This document shows, one piece after another, positions 28,493 to 36,335 of a stretch of 64,000 bases of DNA. The stretch lies in the NCBI GenBank assembly GCA_963791325.1, contig CAWBRU010000003.1, positions 310,001-374,000 of the forward strand. Direction: 5' to 3'. This DNA comes from JBEVJK01 sp963791325. Its GTDB lineage: Bacteria; Pseudomonadota; Alphaproteobacteria; Rhizobiales; Rhizobiaceae. The position numbers and the translations under genes are program-made. Numbering within the stretch: the first letter of the stretch is position 1; the number at the start of each line of letters is the position of its first letter. The notes below the pieces were generated by a model. The model did not search any database and was not told the DNA's origin. It saw only the letters and a program-made list of their open reading frames with translations.

Positions 28493-28528
28493 GCGGGCAC
28501 CGTCATCCGGCGGTGCCCGCGGCGTTTT
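28493..28528 (+). terminator. Intrinsic terminator after pnp
   Basis: GCGGGCACCG (28493-28502) pairs perfectly with CGGTGCCCGC (28511-28520), eight-base loop, followed by GGCG and four T. It closes the rimP-to-pnp cluster. Confidence 0.85.
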
Positions 28529-28540
28529 GAGGAGGGCGCC

Positions 28541-29548
28541 ATGTCCGGGCCGCTCGCCACCCTGTTCCACCCGTTTGCGGCGGGCGCGCTGACGTCCCCC
28601 GGGCCCCGGGCGCGGCTGTTGTTTCTCGACGCATTGCCGGGGTTCACGCTGCCGGCCGGCTTCGGCCGCAGCCTGCTCGCGGTGCAGCCGTTCCGGCCGG
28701 ATTACCTGGCCCTTGCGCGCCAGGGCTGGTCCGTAGTGGCTCGGCTCGAAGGCGCCGACCCGTTCGACGCGACGCTGGTGCTCGCCGGCCGCCATCGCGG
28801 CCGCACCGGACGGCTGATTGCCGAGGCGCTGGAGCGCACGGTGGCCGGGGGCCTAGTGGTGATCGCAGGGGCCAAGGACGATGGCATCGGCAGCCTGCGC
28901 AAACGGCTTGCCGGCCTGGTCCCGCTCGATGGCCAACTGCCCAAGTTCCACGGCATGGCGCTGTGGCTGAGACGCCCGCCCGACGCAGGCGAAGCGGTCG
29001 CTGCCTTGCGGGGAGCCGGCAGCTCGGCAAGCAGCCGCTTCGCTGCGGCGCCGGGCATGTTCTCGCACGACCGGATCGACCGCGGCTCGGCCTTGCTCGC
29101 CGCCCATCTTCCCGCCCAGCTCGCCGGCAAGGTGGCGGATTTCTGTGCCGGCTGGGGTTATCTCTCGGCCGAGCTCGCGCAGCGGGCGCCGGCGATCACG
29201 GGGCTCGATCTCTACGAGGCGGACATCGAGGCCCTTGAGGCTGCCCGCGGCAATCTGGCGGGCAGGCAGGGGACTCGCTTCTTCTGGCACGACCTCGAAG
29301 CCGAGAGGGTGACGGAGCGCTACGACTGGGTGGTGACCAACCCGCCGTTCCACCGCGGCCGCAAAGCCGATCCGGGCCTCGGCCAGGCCATCATTCGCGC
29401 GGCCGCCGCCGCGCTCTGCCCCGGCGGCCGGCTGGTGTTGGTGGCCAACCGCCAGCTGCCTTACGAGGCCGAATTGGCCCGCAGCTTCGGGGCTGTCGAG
29501 CAGCTGGCGCTCGACGGCGGGTTCAAGGTGCTGTCGGCGCGGCGCTAG
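28541..29548 (+). CDS. RsmC-like rRNA guanine-N2-methyltransferase
   Basis: 335-residue class I SAM methyltransferase. The C-terminal half has the SAM loop VADFCAGWGYLSAELA near residue 197 and the N6/N2 methyltransferase motif VVTNPPFHRGRK near residue 264; the N-terminal half is a degenerate methyltransferase-like domain. This two-domain plan matches RsmC/RlmG enzymes, which modify G1207 of 16S or G1835 of 23S rRNA. It starts right after the pnp terminator, so it has its own transcription. Which guanine it modifies cannot be told. Confidence 0.85.
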   Translation: MSGPLATLFHPFAAGALTSPGPRARLLFLDALPGFTLPAGFGRSLLAVQPFRPDYLALARQGWSVVARLEGADPFDATLVLAGRHRGRTGRLIAEALERTVAGGLVVIAGAKDDGIGSLRKRLAGLVPLDGQLPKFHGMALWLRRPPDAGEAVAALRGAGSSASSRFAAAPGMFSHDRIDRGSALLAAHLPAQLAGKVADFCAGWGYLSAELAQRAPAITGLDLYEADIEALEAARGNLAGRQGTRFFWHDLEAERVTERYDWVVTNPPFHRGRKADPGLGQAIIRAAAAALCPGGRLVLVANRQLPYEAELARSFGAVEQLALDGGFKVLSARR

Positions 29549-29582
29549 CGCACCGCCTCTTCGAAACAAGTTGGAGCGCGGC

Positions 29583-30395
29583 TCATTCGCCTTCGTCGTC
29601 GGTGCGCTTCAGCTCGTCCAGCGTCGGCATCGAGACGACATGGTAGCCGGCATCGACATAGTGGATCTCGCCCGTGACCCCGACGGAGAGGTCGCTCAGC
29701 AGATAAAGTGCGGCTCCGCCGACATCGTCGATGGTGATCGACCGGCGCAGCGGCGCATTGCGCTGCTGGTAGGAAAACATCACCCGTGCATCGGAAATGC
29801 CGGCACCTGCCAAGGTGCGTACCGGGCCGGCCGAGATGCCGTTGACGCGGATGCCGCGTGGGCCGAAGTCGTTGGCCAGGTAGCGCACGCTTGCCTCCAG
29901 GCCGGCCTTGGCCACCCCCATCACATTGTAGTTTGGCATGACCCGCACCGACCCGGCATAGGTGAGCGTCAGCATCGCACCGCCGTTCTCCATCAGCGCC
30001 GCCGCGTTGCGGGCGACTTCGGTGAACGAGTAGCAGGAGATCACCATCGTGCGGATGAAGTTCTCGCGGCTGGTGTCCGCATAGCGGCCCTTGAGCTCGT
30101 TGCGATCGGAGAAGCCGATGGCGTGAACGACGAAGTCGATCCCGTTCCAAGCAGCTGCCAGCTCGTCGAACACCCTGTCGATCGAGGCGCTGTCCTCGAC
30201 ATCGCAGGGCACCACCAGACTGGCGCCGACCTTGTCGGCCAGCGGGCGCACGCGCCGGCCGAACGCCTCGCCCTGGTAGGTGAAGGCGAGCTCAGCCCCC
30301 TGCTCGCTGAGCTTCTTGGCTATCCCCCAAGCGATGGAATGATCGTTGGCGACGCCCATGATCAGGCCGCGCCTGCCAGTCATCAAACCATTCAT
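29583..30395 (-). CDS. fabI: Enoyl-ACP reductase (NADH), FabI
   Basis: 270-residue short-chain-dehydrogenase-type reductase for the last step of fatty acid elongation. The cofactor segment is GLIMGVANDHSIAWGIAKKL near residue 10, and the catalytic Tyr-x6-Lys is YNVMGVAK near residue 156. The ATG at 30395 has AGGGAC upstream; the frame is open further but upstream residues run into fabB. It is the last gene of fabA-fabB-fabI, 13 bases after fabB. Ends with a charged, acidic tail (KRTDDEGE). Confidence 0.96.
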   Translation of the reverse strand: MNGLMTGRRGLIMGVANDHSIAWGIAKKLSEQGAELAFTYQGEAFGRRVRPLADKVGASLVVPCDVEDSASIDRVFDELAAAWNGIDFVVHAIGFSDRNELKGRYADTSRENFIRTMVISCYSFTEVARNAAALMENGGAMLTLTYAGSVRVMPNYNVMGVAKAGLEASVRYLANDFGPRGIRVNGISAGPVRTLAGAGISDARVMFSYQQRNAPLRRSITIDDVGGAALYLLSDLSVGVTGEIHYVDAGYHVVSMPTLDELKRTDDEGE

Positions 30396-30408
30396 GTCGG
30401 GCAGGTCC

Positions 30409-31629
30409 CTAGCCGTTGTAACGCTGAAAGACCAGCGTCGCGTTGGTGCCGCCGAAGCCGAAGGAGTTCGACAGCACCGTATCGAGCTGGGCATCGTCGA
30501 TGCGGCGCCGAACGATGGGCATACCTTCGAACTCCGGGTCCAGCTCTTCGATGTGGGCGCTTTCGCCGATGAAGCGTTTCTGCATCATCAGGATCGAATA
30601 AATCGATTCCTGAACGCCGGCGGCGCCCAACGAATGGCCGGTCAGCGATTTGGTCGAGGTGATGTAGGGCTGCTTTTCGCCGAACACCTCGCGGATCGCC
30701 CCCATTTCCTTCGAATCACCGACCGGCGTGGAGGTGCCATGGGTGTTGATATAGTCGACCGGCGCGTCGACCGTGGCGAGCGCCTGGCGCATGCAGCGGA
30801 CTGCCCCTTCGCCCGACGGCGCGACCATGTCGAAGCCGTCCGACGTGGCGCCGTAGCCGACGATCTCGGCCAGAATCTTGGCGCCGCGCGCCTTGGCGTG
30901 CTCGAGCTCCTCGACCACCAAGACGCCGGCGCCGCCGGCGATCACGAAGCCGTCGCGCTTGAGATCATAGGCGCGCGAGGCAACGGCCGGCCGGTCGTTG
31001 AACTTGGTCGCCATCGCGCCCATGGCGTCGAACAGATTGGACATCGTCCAGTCGAGGTCTTCGTGACCGCCGGCGAACACCATATCCTGCTTGCCGAACT
31101 GGATGAGCTCATAGGCATTGCCGATGCAATGCGCCGACGTCGAGCAGGCGGAGGAGATCGAATAATTGACGCCGTGGATCTTGAACCACGTGGCCAGGGT
31201 GGCCGAGGCGGTCGAGGACATGGCCTTTGGTACCGCGAACGGCCCGATCCGTTTGGGACTGCGGTTCTTCTCGGTGATCTCGCTCGCCTCGACGATCGTC
31301 CGGGTCGAGGGCCCGCCGGAGCCCATGATGATGCCGGTCCGCGCGCTGGTGATCTCGGCCTCGGTGAGGCCGGCATCGGCGATCGCCTGCTGCATGGCGA
31401 CATGGTTCCAGGCGCCACCCTTCGACAGGAAGCGCAATGCGCGCCGGTCGATCAGGCCGCTCGGGTCGAGCGTCGGGGCACCCCAAACCTGACAGCGGAA
31501 GCCATGCTCGGCGAAGCTTTCGGAGAAGGTGATTCCCGACTTGGCCTCACGCAGCGAGGCTTCCACTTCGCCGGCGTCATTGCCGATCGACGACACGATA
31601 CCGAGACCTGTGACCACCACGCGTCTCAT
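30409..31629 (-). CDS. fabB: 3-oxoacyl-ACP synthase I, FabB
   Basis: 406-residue condensing enzyme needed for unsaturated fatty acid elongation. The Cys-His-His triad is visible: Cys in SSACSTSAHCIG near residue 163, His in NTHGTSTPVGDSKE near 298 and His in KSLTGHSLGAAG near 333. The ATG at 31629 begins MRRVVVTGLGIVSS. It lies between fabA and fabI in one minus-strand operon; this trio next to irr is a recurrent Hyphomicrobiales arrangement. Pairing with FabA separates it from FabF-type enzymes. Confidence 0.95.
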   Translation of the reverse strand: MRRVVVTGLGIVSSIGNDAGEVEASLREAKSGITFSESFAEHGFRCQVWGAPTLDPSGLIDRRALRFLSKGGAWNHVAMQQAIADAGLTEAEITSARTGIIMGSGGPSTRTIVEASEITEKNRSPKRIGPFAVPKAMSSTASATLATWFKIHGVNYSISSACSTSAHCIGNAYELIQFGKQDMVFAGGHEDLDWTMSNLFDAMGAMATKFNDRPAVASRAYDLKRDGFVIAGGAGVLVVEELEHAKARGAKILAEIVGYGATSDGFDMVAPSGEGAVRCMRQALATVDAPVDYINTHGTSTPVGDSKEMGAIREVFGEKQPYITSTKSLTGHSLGAAGVQESIYSILMMQKRFIGESAHIEELDPEFEGMPIVRRRIDDAQLDTVLSNSFGFGGTNATLVFQRYNG

Positions 31630-31662
31630 CGGGAGCTCCCTTGCGCCTTCTCAGACCCGTCG

Positions 31663-32175
31663 TCAGGCCGCTTGTTTAAAGAGACCGACCCGGAGATCGG
31701 CCGCCTTATAGATGGTCTCGCCGTCGGCCTTCATCCAGCCGTCGCCGATGCCGAGCACCAGGCGGCCGCGCATCACCCGCTTGAAGTCGACCCCATACTC
31801 GACCCGCGACGTCTTCGGCGTGACCATGCCGGTGAACTTGACCTCGCCGGTGGACAGCGCCCGGCCCTTGCCGGGCTCGCCCAGCCAGCCGAGAAAGAAG
31901 CCGCTCATCTGCCAGAGCGCATCAAGGCCCAGGCAGCCCGGCATCACCGGATCGCCGATGAAGTGGCAGGCGAAGAACCAGAGGTCGGGGCGGATGTCGA
32001 GCTCGGCTCGAATCAGTCCCTTGTCGAACTCGCCACCCGTCTCGCTGACGGCGCTGATGCGATCGAACATCAGCATTGGCGGGGCCGGCAGCTGGGCATT
32101 GCCGGGACCGAACAGTTCGCCGCGCGCACAGGCCAGCAGATCCTCATAGCCGTAGCTGGACTTCTGTTCGGCCAT
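31663..32175 (-). CDS. fabA: 3-hydroxydecanoyl-ACP dehydratase/isomerase, FabA
   Basis: 170-residue bifunctional dehydratase/isomerase that introduces the cis double bond at C10. The active-site His and Asp are in HFIGDPVMPGCLGLDALWQM near residues 70-84. The start at 32175 (MAEQKSSYGYEDLL) has AAGGAG about 11 bases upstream; an ATG 24 bases earlier lacks such a site. It heads the fabA-fabB-fabI operon and is divergent from irr across a 0.2 kb spacer. Confidence 0.95.
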   Translation of the reverse strand: MAEQKSSYGYEDLLACARGELFGPGNAQLPAPPMLMFDRISAVSETGGEFDKGLIRAELDIRPDLWFFACHFIGDPVMPGCLGLDALWQMSGFFLGWLGEPGKGRALSTGEVKFTGMVTPKTSRVEYGVDFKRVMRGRLVLGIGDGWMKADGETIYKAADLRVGLFKQAA

Positions 32176-32231
32176 CCGATCGCTTACTCCTTCCGACATT
32201 CACATGCCGACGCGACTCACTAGCACAGTCC

Positions 32232-32247
32232 GTTTCCAGCCGGAAAC
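32232..32247. promoter_or_regulatory. Dyad in irr/fabA divergent spacer
   Basis: GTTTCC (32232-32237) and GGAAAC (32242-32247) form a perfect 6-bp inverted repeat with a 4-base centre. Its place in the divergent spacer makes it an operator candidate for irr or fabA; it does not resemble a published Irr box that I can recall. Confidence 0.35.
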
Positions 32248-32295
32248 CGACGTCAGCGCTTAACGTGCCGGCACCGCCGGGTCAATGCGCCGCTA

Positions 32296-32324
32296 TTGAT
32301 CGCCGGATCGCGACCGAATATATC
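32296..32324 (+). promoter_or_regulatory. Candidate irr promoter
   Basis: TTGATC at 32296-32301 and TATATC at 32319-32324 are separated by exactly 17 bases, about 50-60 bases before the irr start. Both hexamers match four or five of six consensus positions. Confidence 0.55.
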
Positions 32325-32382
32325 TCGGCGTGGGTGAAGACGGCGCCAGTGCGGGCCGACGCGACAAGAAGTGCCGATCGGG

Positions 32383-32811
32383 ATGAATGCGGGCGACAAC
32401 AGGAATGGAATTCCGATAGACCAGCGTGTGCGGGCCGCCGGATTGCGGCCGACGCGGCAAAGACTGGCCCTGGCGCAGCTCTTGTTCGCCAAGGGCGACC
32501 GCCATCTGTCGGCCGAGGAGCTGCACGAAGAGGCGTTGGCCGCCGGCGTGCCGATCTCGCTCGCTACCGTCTACAATGCGCTGCACCAGTTCACCGAGGC
32601 CGGGCTGCTCAGGATCCTGGCGGTCGAGGGCTCGAAGACCTATTTCGACACCAACACCAGCGATCACCATCACTTCTTCATCGAAGGCGAGAACAAGATC
32701 TTCGATATCGACACCGGCTCGGTGCGGGTGATGAACCTGCCGGAACCGCCTGCCGGCATGGAAATCGTCAACGTCGACATTGTCGTGCGCCTACGGCCGA
32801 CGCGCCGTTGA
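32383..32811 (+). CDS. irr: Iron response regulator Irr (Fur family)
   Basis: 142-residue Fur-family repressor/activator of iron and heme genes. The winged helix reads LRPTRQRLALAQLLFAKGDR, then LAAGVPISLATVYNALHQFT; after it, SDHHHFFIEGENKIFDID has the triple-His cluster implicated in heme binding in Irr. The N-terminal heme-regulatory Cys-Pro motif of Bradyrhizobium Irr is not present. Divergence from fabA is the usual Hyphomicrobiales context. Start: ATG 32383 with AAGAAG 11 bases upstream; GTG 32371 would add four residues. Confidence 0.93.
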   Translation: MNAGDNRNGIPIDQRVRAAGLRPTRQRLALAQLLFAKGDRHLSAEELHEEALAAGVPISLATVYNALHQFTEAGLLRILAVEGSKTYFDTNTSDHHHFFIEGENKIFDIDTGSVRVMNLPEPPAGMEIVNVDIVVRLRPTRR

Positions 32812-32835
32812 CGAGGACGGGCCGGCGTTCCCCGA

Positions 32836-33399
32836 TCAATCCTTGATCGTCTCGCCCGGATAGGCGCCCCAGACCAGCGACTGGCCGATCCAGCCGGTAT
32901 GGCCGTCGAAGGTCATTTTGCACCAGTCGCCGTCACAGGAATGGATGGTGCCGATCACGCCTGGCTCGAGCAGCGCGATCGGTTGGGCGCTGCGGCTGGG
33001 GTCGGCTAGCAGCGAGATCTGCGCAGGCTTGCCCTTTTGCCAAGGCGCGGCGATGCCGGTCCGCCGGCCCGACAGCAACGACTGGTTGATCCAGCCTTCG
33101 GCGCCGTCGGAATCCCGCACCCGCCGCCAGTTGTCGTACTCCTGGATGATCTCCATCGGCAGACCCGGCTTGAGATACATCCAGTCGACCGCGTAGTTGG
33201 ACCCCGGGCCGATGCGCGAGTTGACCCGGCCCGACTTCAAGCTGACGAAGCGAGGCAGCGGCAGGCCGCTCGCACCGCGGGTGATCTCCTGGCTGACCGG
33301 GGCCGCGCGCGCGTCGAGCGACACCGAGGGCGCTTGCAGCAGCATGGCCGTCACCAGGATCGCACCGAGCCCGCTGCGGGGCGACGCGAAAGCAGACAC
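32836..33399 (-). CDS. Secreted SH3-domain protein
   Basis: 187-residue protein starting at GTG 33399, eight bases after AGGAG. A signal peptide (residues 8-30, LGAILVTAMLLQAP, processing near ARAAP) is followed by two bacterial SH3-like repeats: FVSLKSGRVNSRIGPGSNYA with DWMYLKPGLPMEIIQEYDNW, and a second ending DGHTGWIGQSLVWGAYPGE. Such proteins are periplasmic and probably bind cell-wall or other ligands. It is convergent with irr and divergent from the reductase gene; function unknown. Confidence 0.85.
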   Translation of the reverse strand: MSAFASPRSGLGAILVTAMLLQAPSVSLDARAAPVSQEITRGASGLPLPRFVSLKSGRVNSRIGPGSNYAVDWMYLKPGLPMEIIQEYDNWRRVRDSDGAEGWINQSLLSGRRTGIAAPWQKGKPAQISLLADPSRSAQPIALLEPGVIGTIHSCDGDWCKMTFDGHTGWIGQSLVWGAYPGETIKD

Positions 33400-33557
33400 C
33401 GTCTTTTCTCCTGCCACCTTCGAGAGCCGGGCCGCCCGGCTTTTTCTTTGTCATCGGCTGCCCCGCTTGATACATGGAAACGAGAAACCGGCGAGCCTCC
33501 GCGAGTTTCGCTCGACTTGGTTAACGAGGTCTCAACGGAGCCGCCAACGAGGAGCCC

Positions 33558-34559
33558 ATGGCCGGCAGGAAGAAGCCTCTCGTCGTCATCACGCGCAAGC
33601 TGCCCGATCCTGTCGAGACGCGCATGCGCGAGCTGTTCGATGCGCGCCTGGTCCTCGAAGATCGGCCGATGACCCAGCCCGAGCTGGTTGCTGCCATCCG
33701 CGAGGCCGATGTGCTGGTGCCGACCATCACCGACCGGATCGACGCGGCGCTGCTTGCCCAAGCCGGGCCGAACTTCAAGCTGATCGCCAATTTCGGCAAC
33801 GGCGTCGAACATATCGACGTCGCCGCCGCGGCCAAGGCCGGCATCACCGTCACCAACACCCCGAACGTGCTCACCGAAGACACCGCCGACATGACCATGG
33901 GCCTGATGCTGACGGTGCCGCGGCGGCTGACCGAAGGCGCCAACGTGCTCAGCAGCGACGGCACCTGGGCGGGATGGTCGCCGACCTGGATGCTCGGCCG
34001 GCGGATTTGGGGCAAGCGGCTCGGTATCGTCGGCATGGGCCGCATCGGCACCGCGGTGGCGCGGCGGGCCAAGGCCTTCGGCCTGTCGATCCACTACCAC
34101 AACCGTCACCGGGTCACCCCGCTGGTCGAGGATGAGCTCGAGGCGACCTATTGGGAGAGCCTCGACCAGATGCTCGCGCGCATGGACATCATCTCGGTCA
34201 ATTGTCCGTCGACGCCGGCTACCTTCCATCTGCTCTCGGCGCGGCGGCTGGCGCTGATGCAGCCCTCGGCCTACATCGTCAACACCGCGCGCGGCGACAT
34301 CATCGACGAGGATGCGCTGATTGCCATGCTGCAGGACGGCAAGCTTGCCGGAGCCGGCCTCGACGTCTTCGAGCACGAGCCGGCGGTCAATCCCAAGCTG
34401 CTCAGGCTGGTGGAGAAGGGCAAGGTGGTGCTCTTGCCGCATATGGGCTCGGCCACGATCGAGGGCCGCATCGACATGGGCGAGAAGGTGATCATCAACA
34501 TCCGCACCTTCTGCGACGGGCATCGGCCGCCCGACCGGGTGCTGCCGAACAGGGTGTAG
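33558..34559 (+). CDS. D-2-hydroxyacid dehydrogenase (glyoxylate reductase type)
   Basis: 333-residue NAD(P)-dependent dehydrogenase. The nucleotide loop is GIVGMGRIGTAVARRAKAFG near residue 154; the catalytic Arg lies in NTARGDIIDEDAL near 250, Glu in DVFEHEP near 279 and His in LLPHMGSATIEGR near 297. It most resembles GyaR-type glyoxylate/hydroxypyruvate reductases (D-glycerate dehydrogenase). GGAG precedes the ATG. The stop TAG is formed by the end of a palindromic repeat element, as is that of the convergent gene. Confidence 0.9.
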   Translation: MAGRKKPLVVITRKLPDPVETRMRELFDARLVLEDRPMTQPELVAAIREADVLVPTITDRIDAALLAQAGPNFKLIANFGNGVEHIDVAAAAKAGITVTNTPNVLTEDTADMTMGLMLTVPRRLTEGANVLSSDGTWAGWSPTWMLGRRIWGKRLGIVGMGRIGTAVARRAKAFGLSIHYHNRHRVTPLVEDELEATYWESLDQMLARMDIISVNCPSTPATFHLLSARRLALMQPSAYIVNTARGDIIDEDALIAMLQDGKLAGAGLDVFEHEPAVNPKLLRLVEKGKVVLLPHMGSATIEGRIDMGEKVIINIRTFCDGHRPPDRVLPNRV

Positions 34560-34659
34560 AGCGGATCACCGTTCCTTCGAATCGGTGCTTCGCTCTAAGT
34601 CTTTGTTTTTCCGCAATCCCGGACGGAAAACCGTTGCCACTGTTCCTGGAATTGCTCTA
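34557..34659. repeat. Bipartite palindromic repeat with TAGAGC ends
   Basis: A 103-base element fills the whole gap between two convergent genes. Unit 1: GAGCGGATCACC (34559-34570) with GGTGCTTCGCTC (34584-34595), loop containing TTCGAATC, same as the unit at 654-690. Unit 2: TTTTCCG (34607-34613) with CGGAAAA (34624-34630), then TCCTGGAATTGCTCTA. Read from either side the element begins TAGAGC, and each TAG is the stop codon of the neighbouring gene. It resembles repeats scattered through rhizobial genomes (from memory). Confidence 0.85.
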
Positions 34660-35082
34660 ACCCGGCGGTGGAGCGGCCGAAAGCATCCCTTCCGCCGAGA
34701 CCGCGACCGCAAGGCCGCTGTAGAGCGGATGGTCGGCCCGGGGCAGCGAGATCGCCGGGGGTGCCCGCCAACCCATCTCGCGCGCCACGATCAGCCCGAG
34801 CAGGAGCACCGCGTCCGGCTGATCGAGCACCAGCGCGGCAGGGGCGAGCTCGGCCCGCACCAGCTCGAGCAGCACCGCCGAGGCGGATGACGAGCCGATC
34901 GTGCCGGGTAAGAACAGCACCCGGCCGGTCACCGATTGGCCAAGCTGCGGGTGGCGCACATCGGCGATCAGCCCGCTGCGCGGGTCGACGCCGCCCCAAA
35001 AGCTGATCGGCGCGCCGAGCACCAGGGCCGCCCCCTGTGCCGCCTCCCCCGGCACCAGGATCTTGGCCCGGCGCGGCGTCAC
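34657..35082 (-). CDS. Aconitase X small subunit (DUF126 swivel)
   Basis: 141-residue protein of the DUF126 swivelling-domain family: VLGAPISFWGGVDPRSGLIA and RVLFLPGTIGSSSASAVLLE near residues 54-73 are the family hallmarks. It starts at GTG 35082, whose last two bases overlap the stop of the large subunit gene (GTGA), so translation is coupled. Bacterial split aconitase X enzymes act as cis-3-hydroxy-L-proline dehydratases in characterised cases; that substrate is a hypothesis here, as no other hydroxyproline gene is nearby. The stop codon lies in the repeat element. Confidence 0.9.
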   Translation of the reverse strand: MTPRRAKILVPGEAAQGAALVLGAPISFWGGVDPRSGLIADVRHPQLGQSVTGRVLFLPGTIGSSSASAVLLELVRAELAPAALVLDQPDAVLLLGLIVAREMGWRAPPAISLPRADHPLYSGLAVAVSAEGMLSAAPPPG

Positions 35083-36335
35083 GCGCCGGCCTCGGAGAGC
35101 GCCGGCCGGCCGCCGACGGCGCTTTCCACGCACTCGGCGAGCGAGCCGTAAAGCACCGCGTAGCCGATATTGCCGGGGGCGTAGTGGGCAAACTTTCCCG
35201 AGTTTGTCATCAGCACGCCGCCGCTCCGAAGCGGCAGGATCGGGGTCACGACCACGCAGGTGTCGACCACGAAGACCACGCCTGCGCGTTCCATCCGGCC
35301 GCGAAGGTCGGCGGCCAGCGCCGCGAGCACGTGCCGGCCGGTGCAGGCATAGAGCGGCACGGACAGAATGCGGCCCGCCAGGCGCCTGTCGAGCTCCAGG
35401 CATTCGGCAAGCGACAGATGCGGGCTGCCGATCGCCACCGCGTCGAGGCGATCGGCCCGCGCCGCGGTGGAAAGCGCCCGCCGCGCCGTTGCGACCATGT
35501 CGGCAGTGACGATGATCGTCGCTTGCGGTGGCTCGTCGGCGAGCGCAGCTGCCAGGTCGGGCGCCTCCGGCGTGACGCCTTCGACATGAAAGAGGGCGAC
35601 TGCTCCGGTAGCAGCCGCAGCGGCGCCGAAGGCCTTCAGCCGGTCCTCGCTCGGCCTTGTCGGAACGCCGGTGACGACGCCGACGGCCTCGCCGATCTCG
35701 CGGCCGTAAAGGGCGCCGAGGATCGGCCAGGCGACGTCGCTGTCGAGGAAATCCGGTGCCAGCCAGCCGACATCGAACACCACCCTGGCCCGTCGGTTCG
35801 CCGGCCGGTGCAAGCCGACATCCGGCGCCCGACCGGTGATCGCGCAGGCGATGTCGAGGAAGTCGCCGTAGCGGTTCGTGCGGGCGCCAAGCACCGAATT
35901 GCAGAATGCCACGGCGTTGGATTCCCCCCAGGCGACATCGGTACCGCACTCCGGCCGATGACCGGCCTGGTAGGGCGCGCAGGTCCAGCTCGGCTCGCAG
36001 CCGAGCGCCCGGTAGGCCTGCATCAGCCGCCCGGCCATGCCGCGCTCCGGTTGGGCAAGCCGCACATGGGCGCAGCCGGTCAGGTCGAGCGCGCCGACAT
36101 TGAGGGTCGCGCGCACTCTCACCCGCGCTCCGCCTGCAACGAGCTTTTCGGCAAACAGGGTGCCGGAATCGCCATGATAGAGGGCGCCATCGATATGAGC
36201 CGAGCGGATCGGAATCAGCCGGGGCGCCCCGAGAAGACGTCCGGCTTCGGCCAGGATGCGCATCGCGATTGCCGATCCCTCGCCATCGCGGCCCGCGGCG
36301 ACCGCCTGCTCGTCGGCCGACAGCGCCATGCTCAC
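35079..36335 (-). CDS. Aconitase X catalytic (large) subunit (DUF521)
   Basis: About 418-residue DUF521 protein. It has RSAHIDGALYHGDSGTLFAE near residues 44-63, CAPYQAGHRPECGTDVAWGE near 119 and GESNAVAFCNSVLGARTNRY with the conserved Ser/Asn/Cys residues, plus CTGRHVLAAL and TDTCVV-type cysteines (VVDTCVVVTP) near the C-terminus, the set that ligates an iron-sulfur or metal site in the family. Start GTG 36335 overlaps the stop of the MoeB-like gene; an ATG two codons later is an alternative. Together with DUF126 it forms a two-subunit dehydratase. Confidence 0.9.
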   Translation of the reverse strand: MSMALSADEQAVAAGRDGEGSAIAMRILAEAGRLLGAPRLIPIRSAHIDGALYHGDSGTLFAEKLVAGGARVRVRATLNVGALDLTGCAHVRLAQPERGMAGRLMQAYRALGCEPSWTCAPYQAGHRPECGTDVAWGESNAVAFCNSVLGARTNRYGDFLDIACAITGRAPDVGLHRPANRRARVVFDVGWLAPDFLDSDVAWPILGALYGREIGEAVGVVTGVPTRPSEDRLKAFGAAAAATGAVALFHVEGVTPEAPDLAAALADEPPQATIIVTADMVATARRALSTAARADRLDAVAIGSPHLSLAECLELDRRLAGRILSVPLYACTGRHVLAALAADLRGRMERAGVVFVVDTCVVVTPILPLRSGGVLMTNSGKFAHYAPGNIGYAVLYGSLAECVESAVGGRPALSEAGA

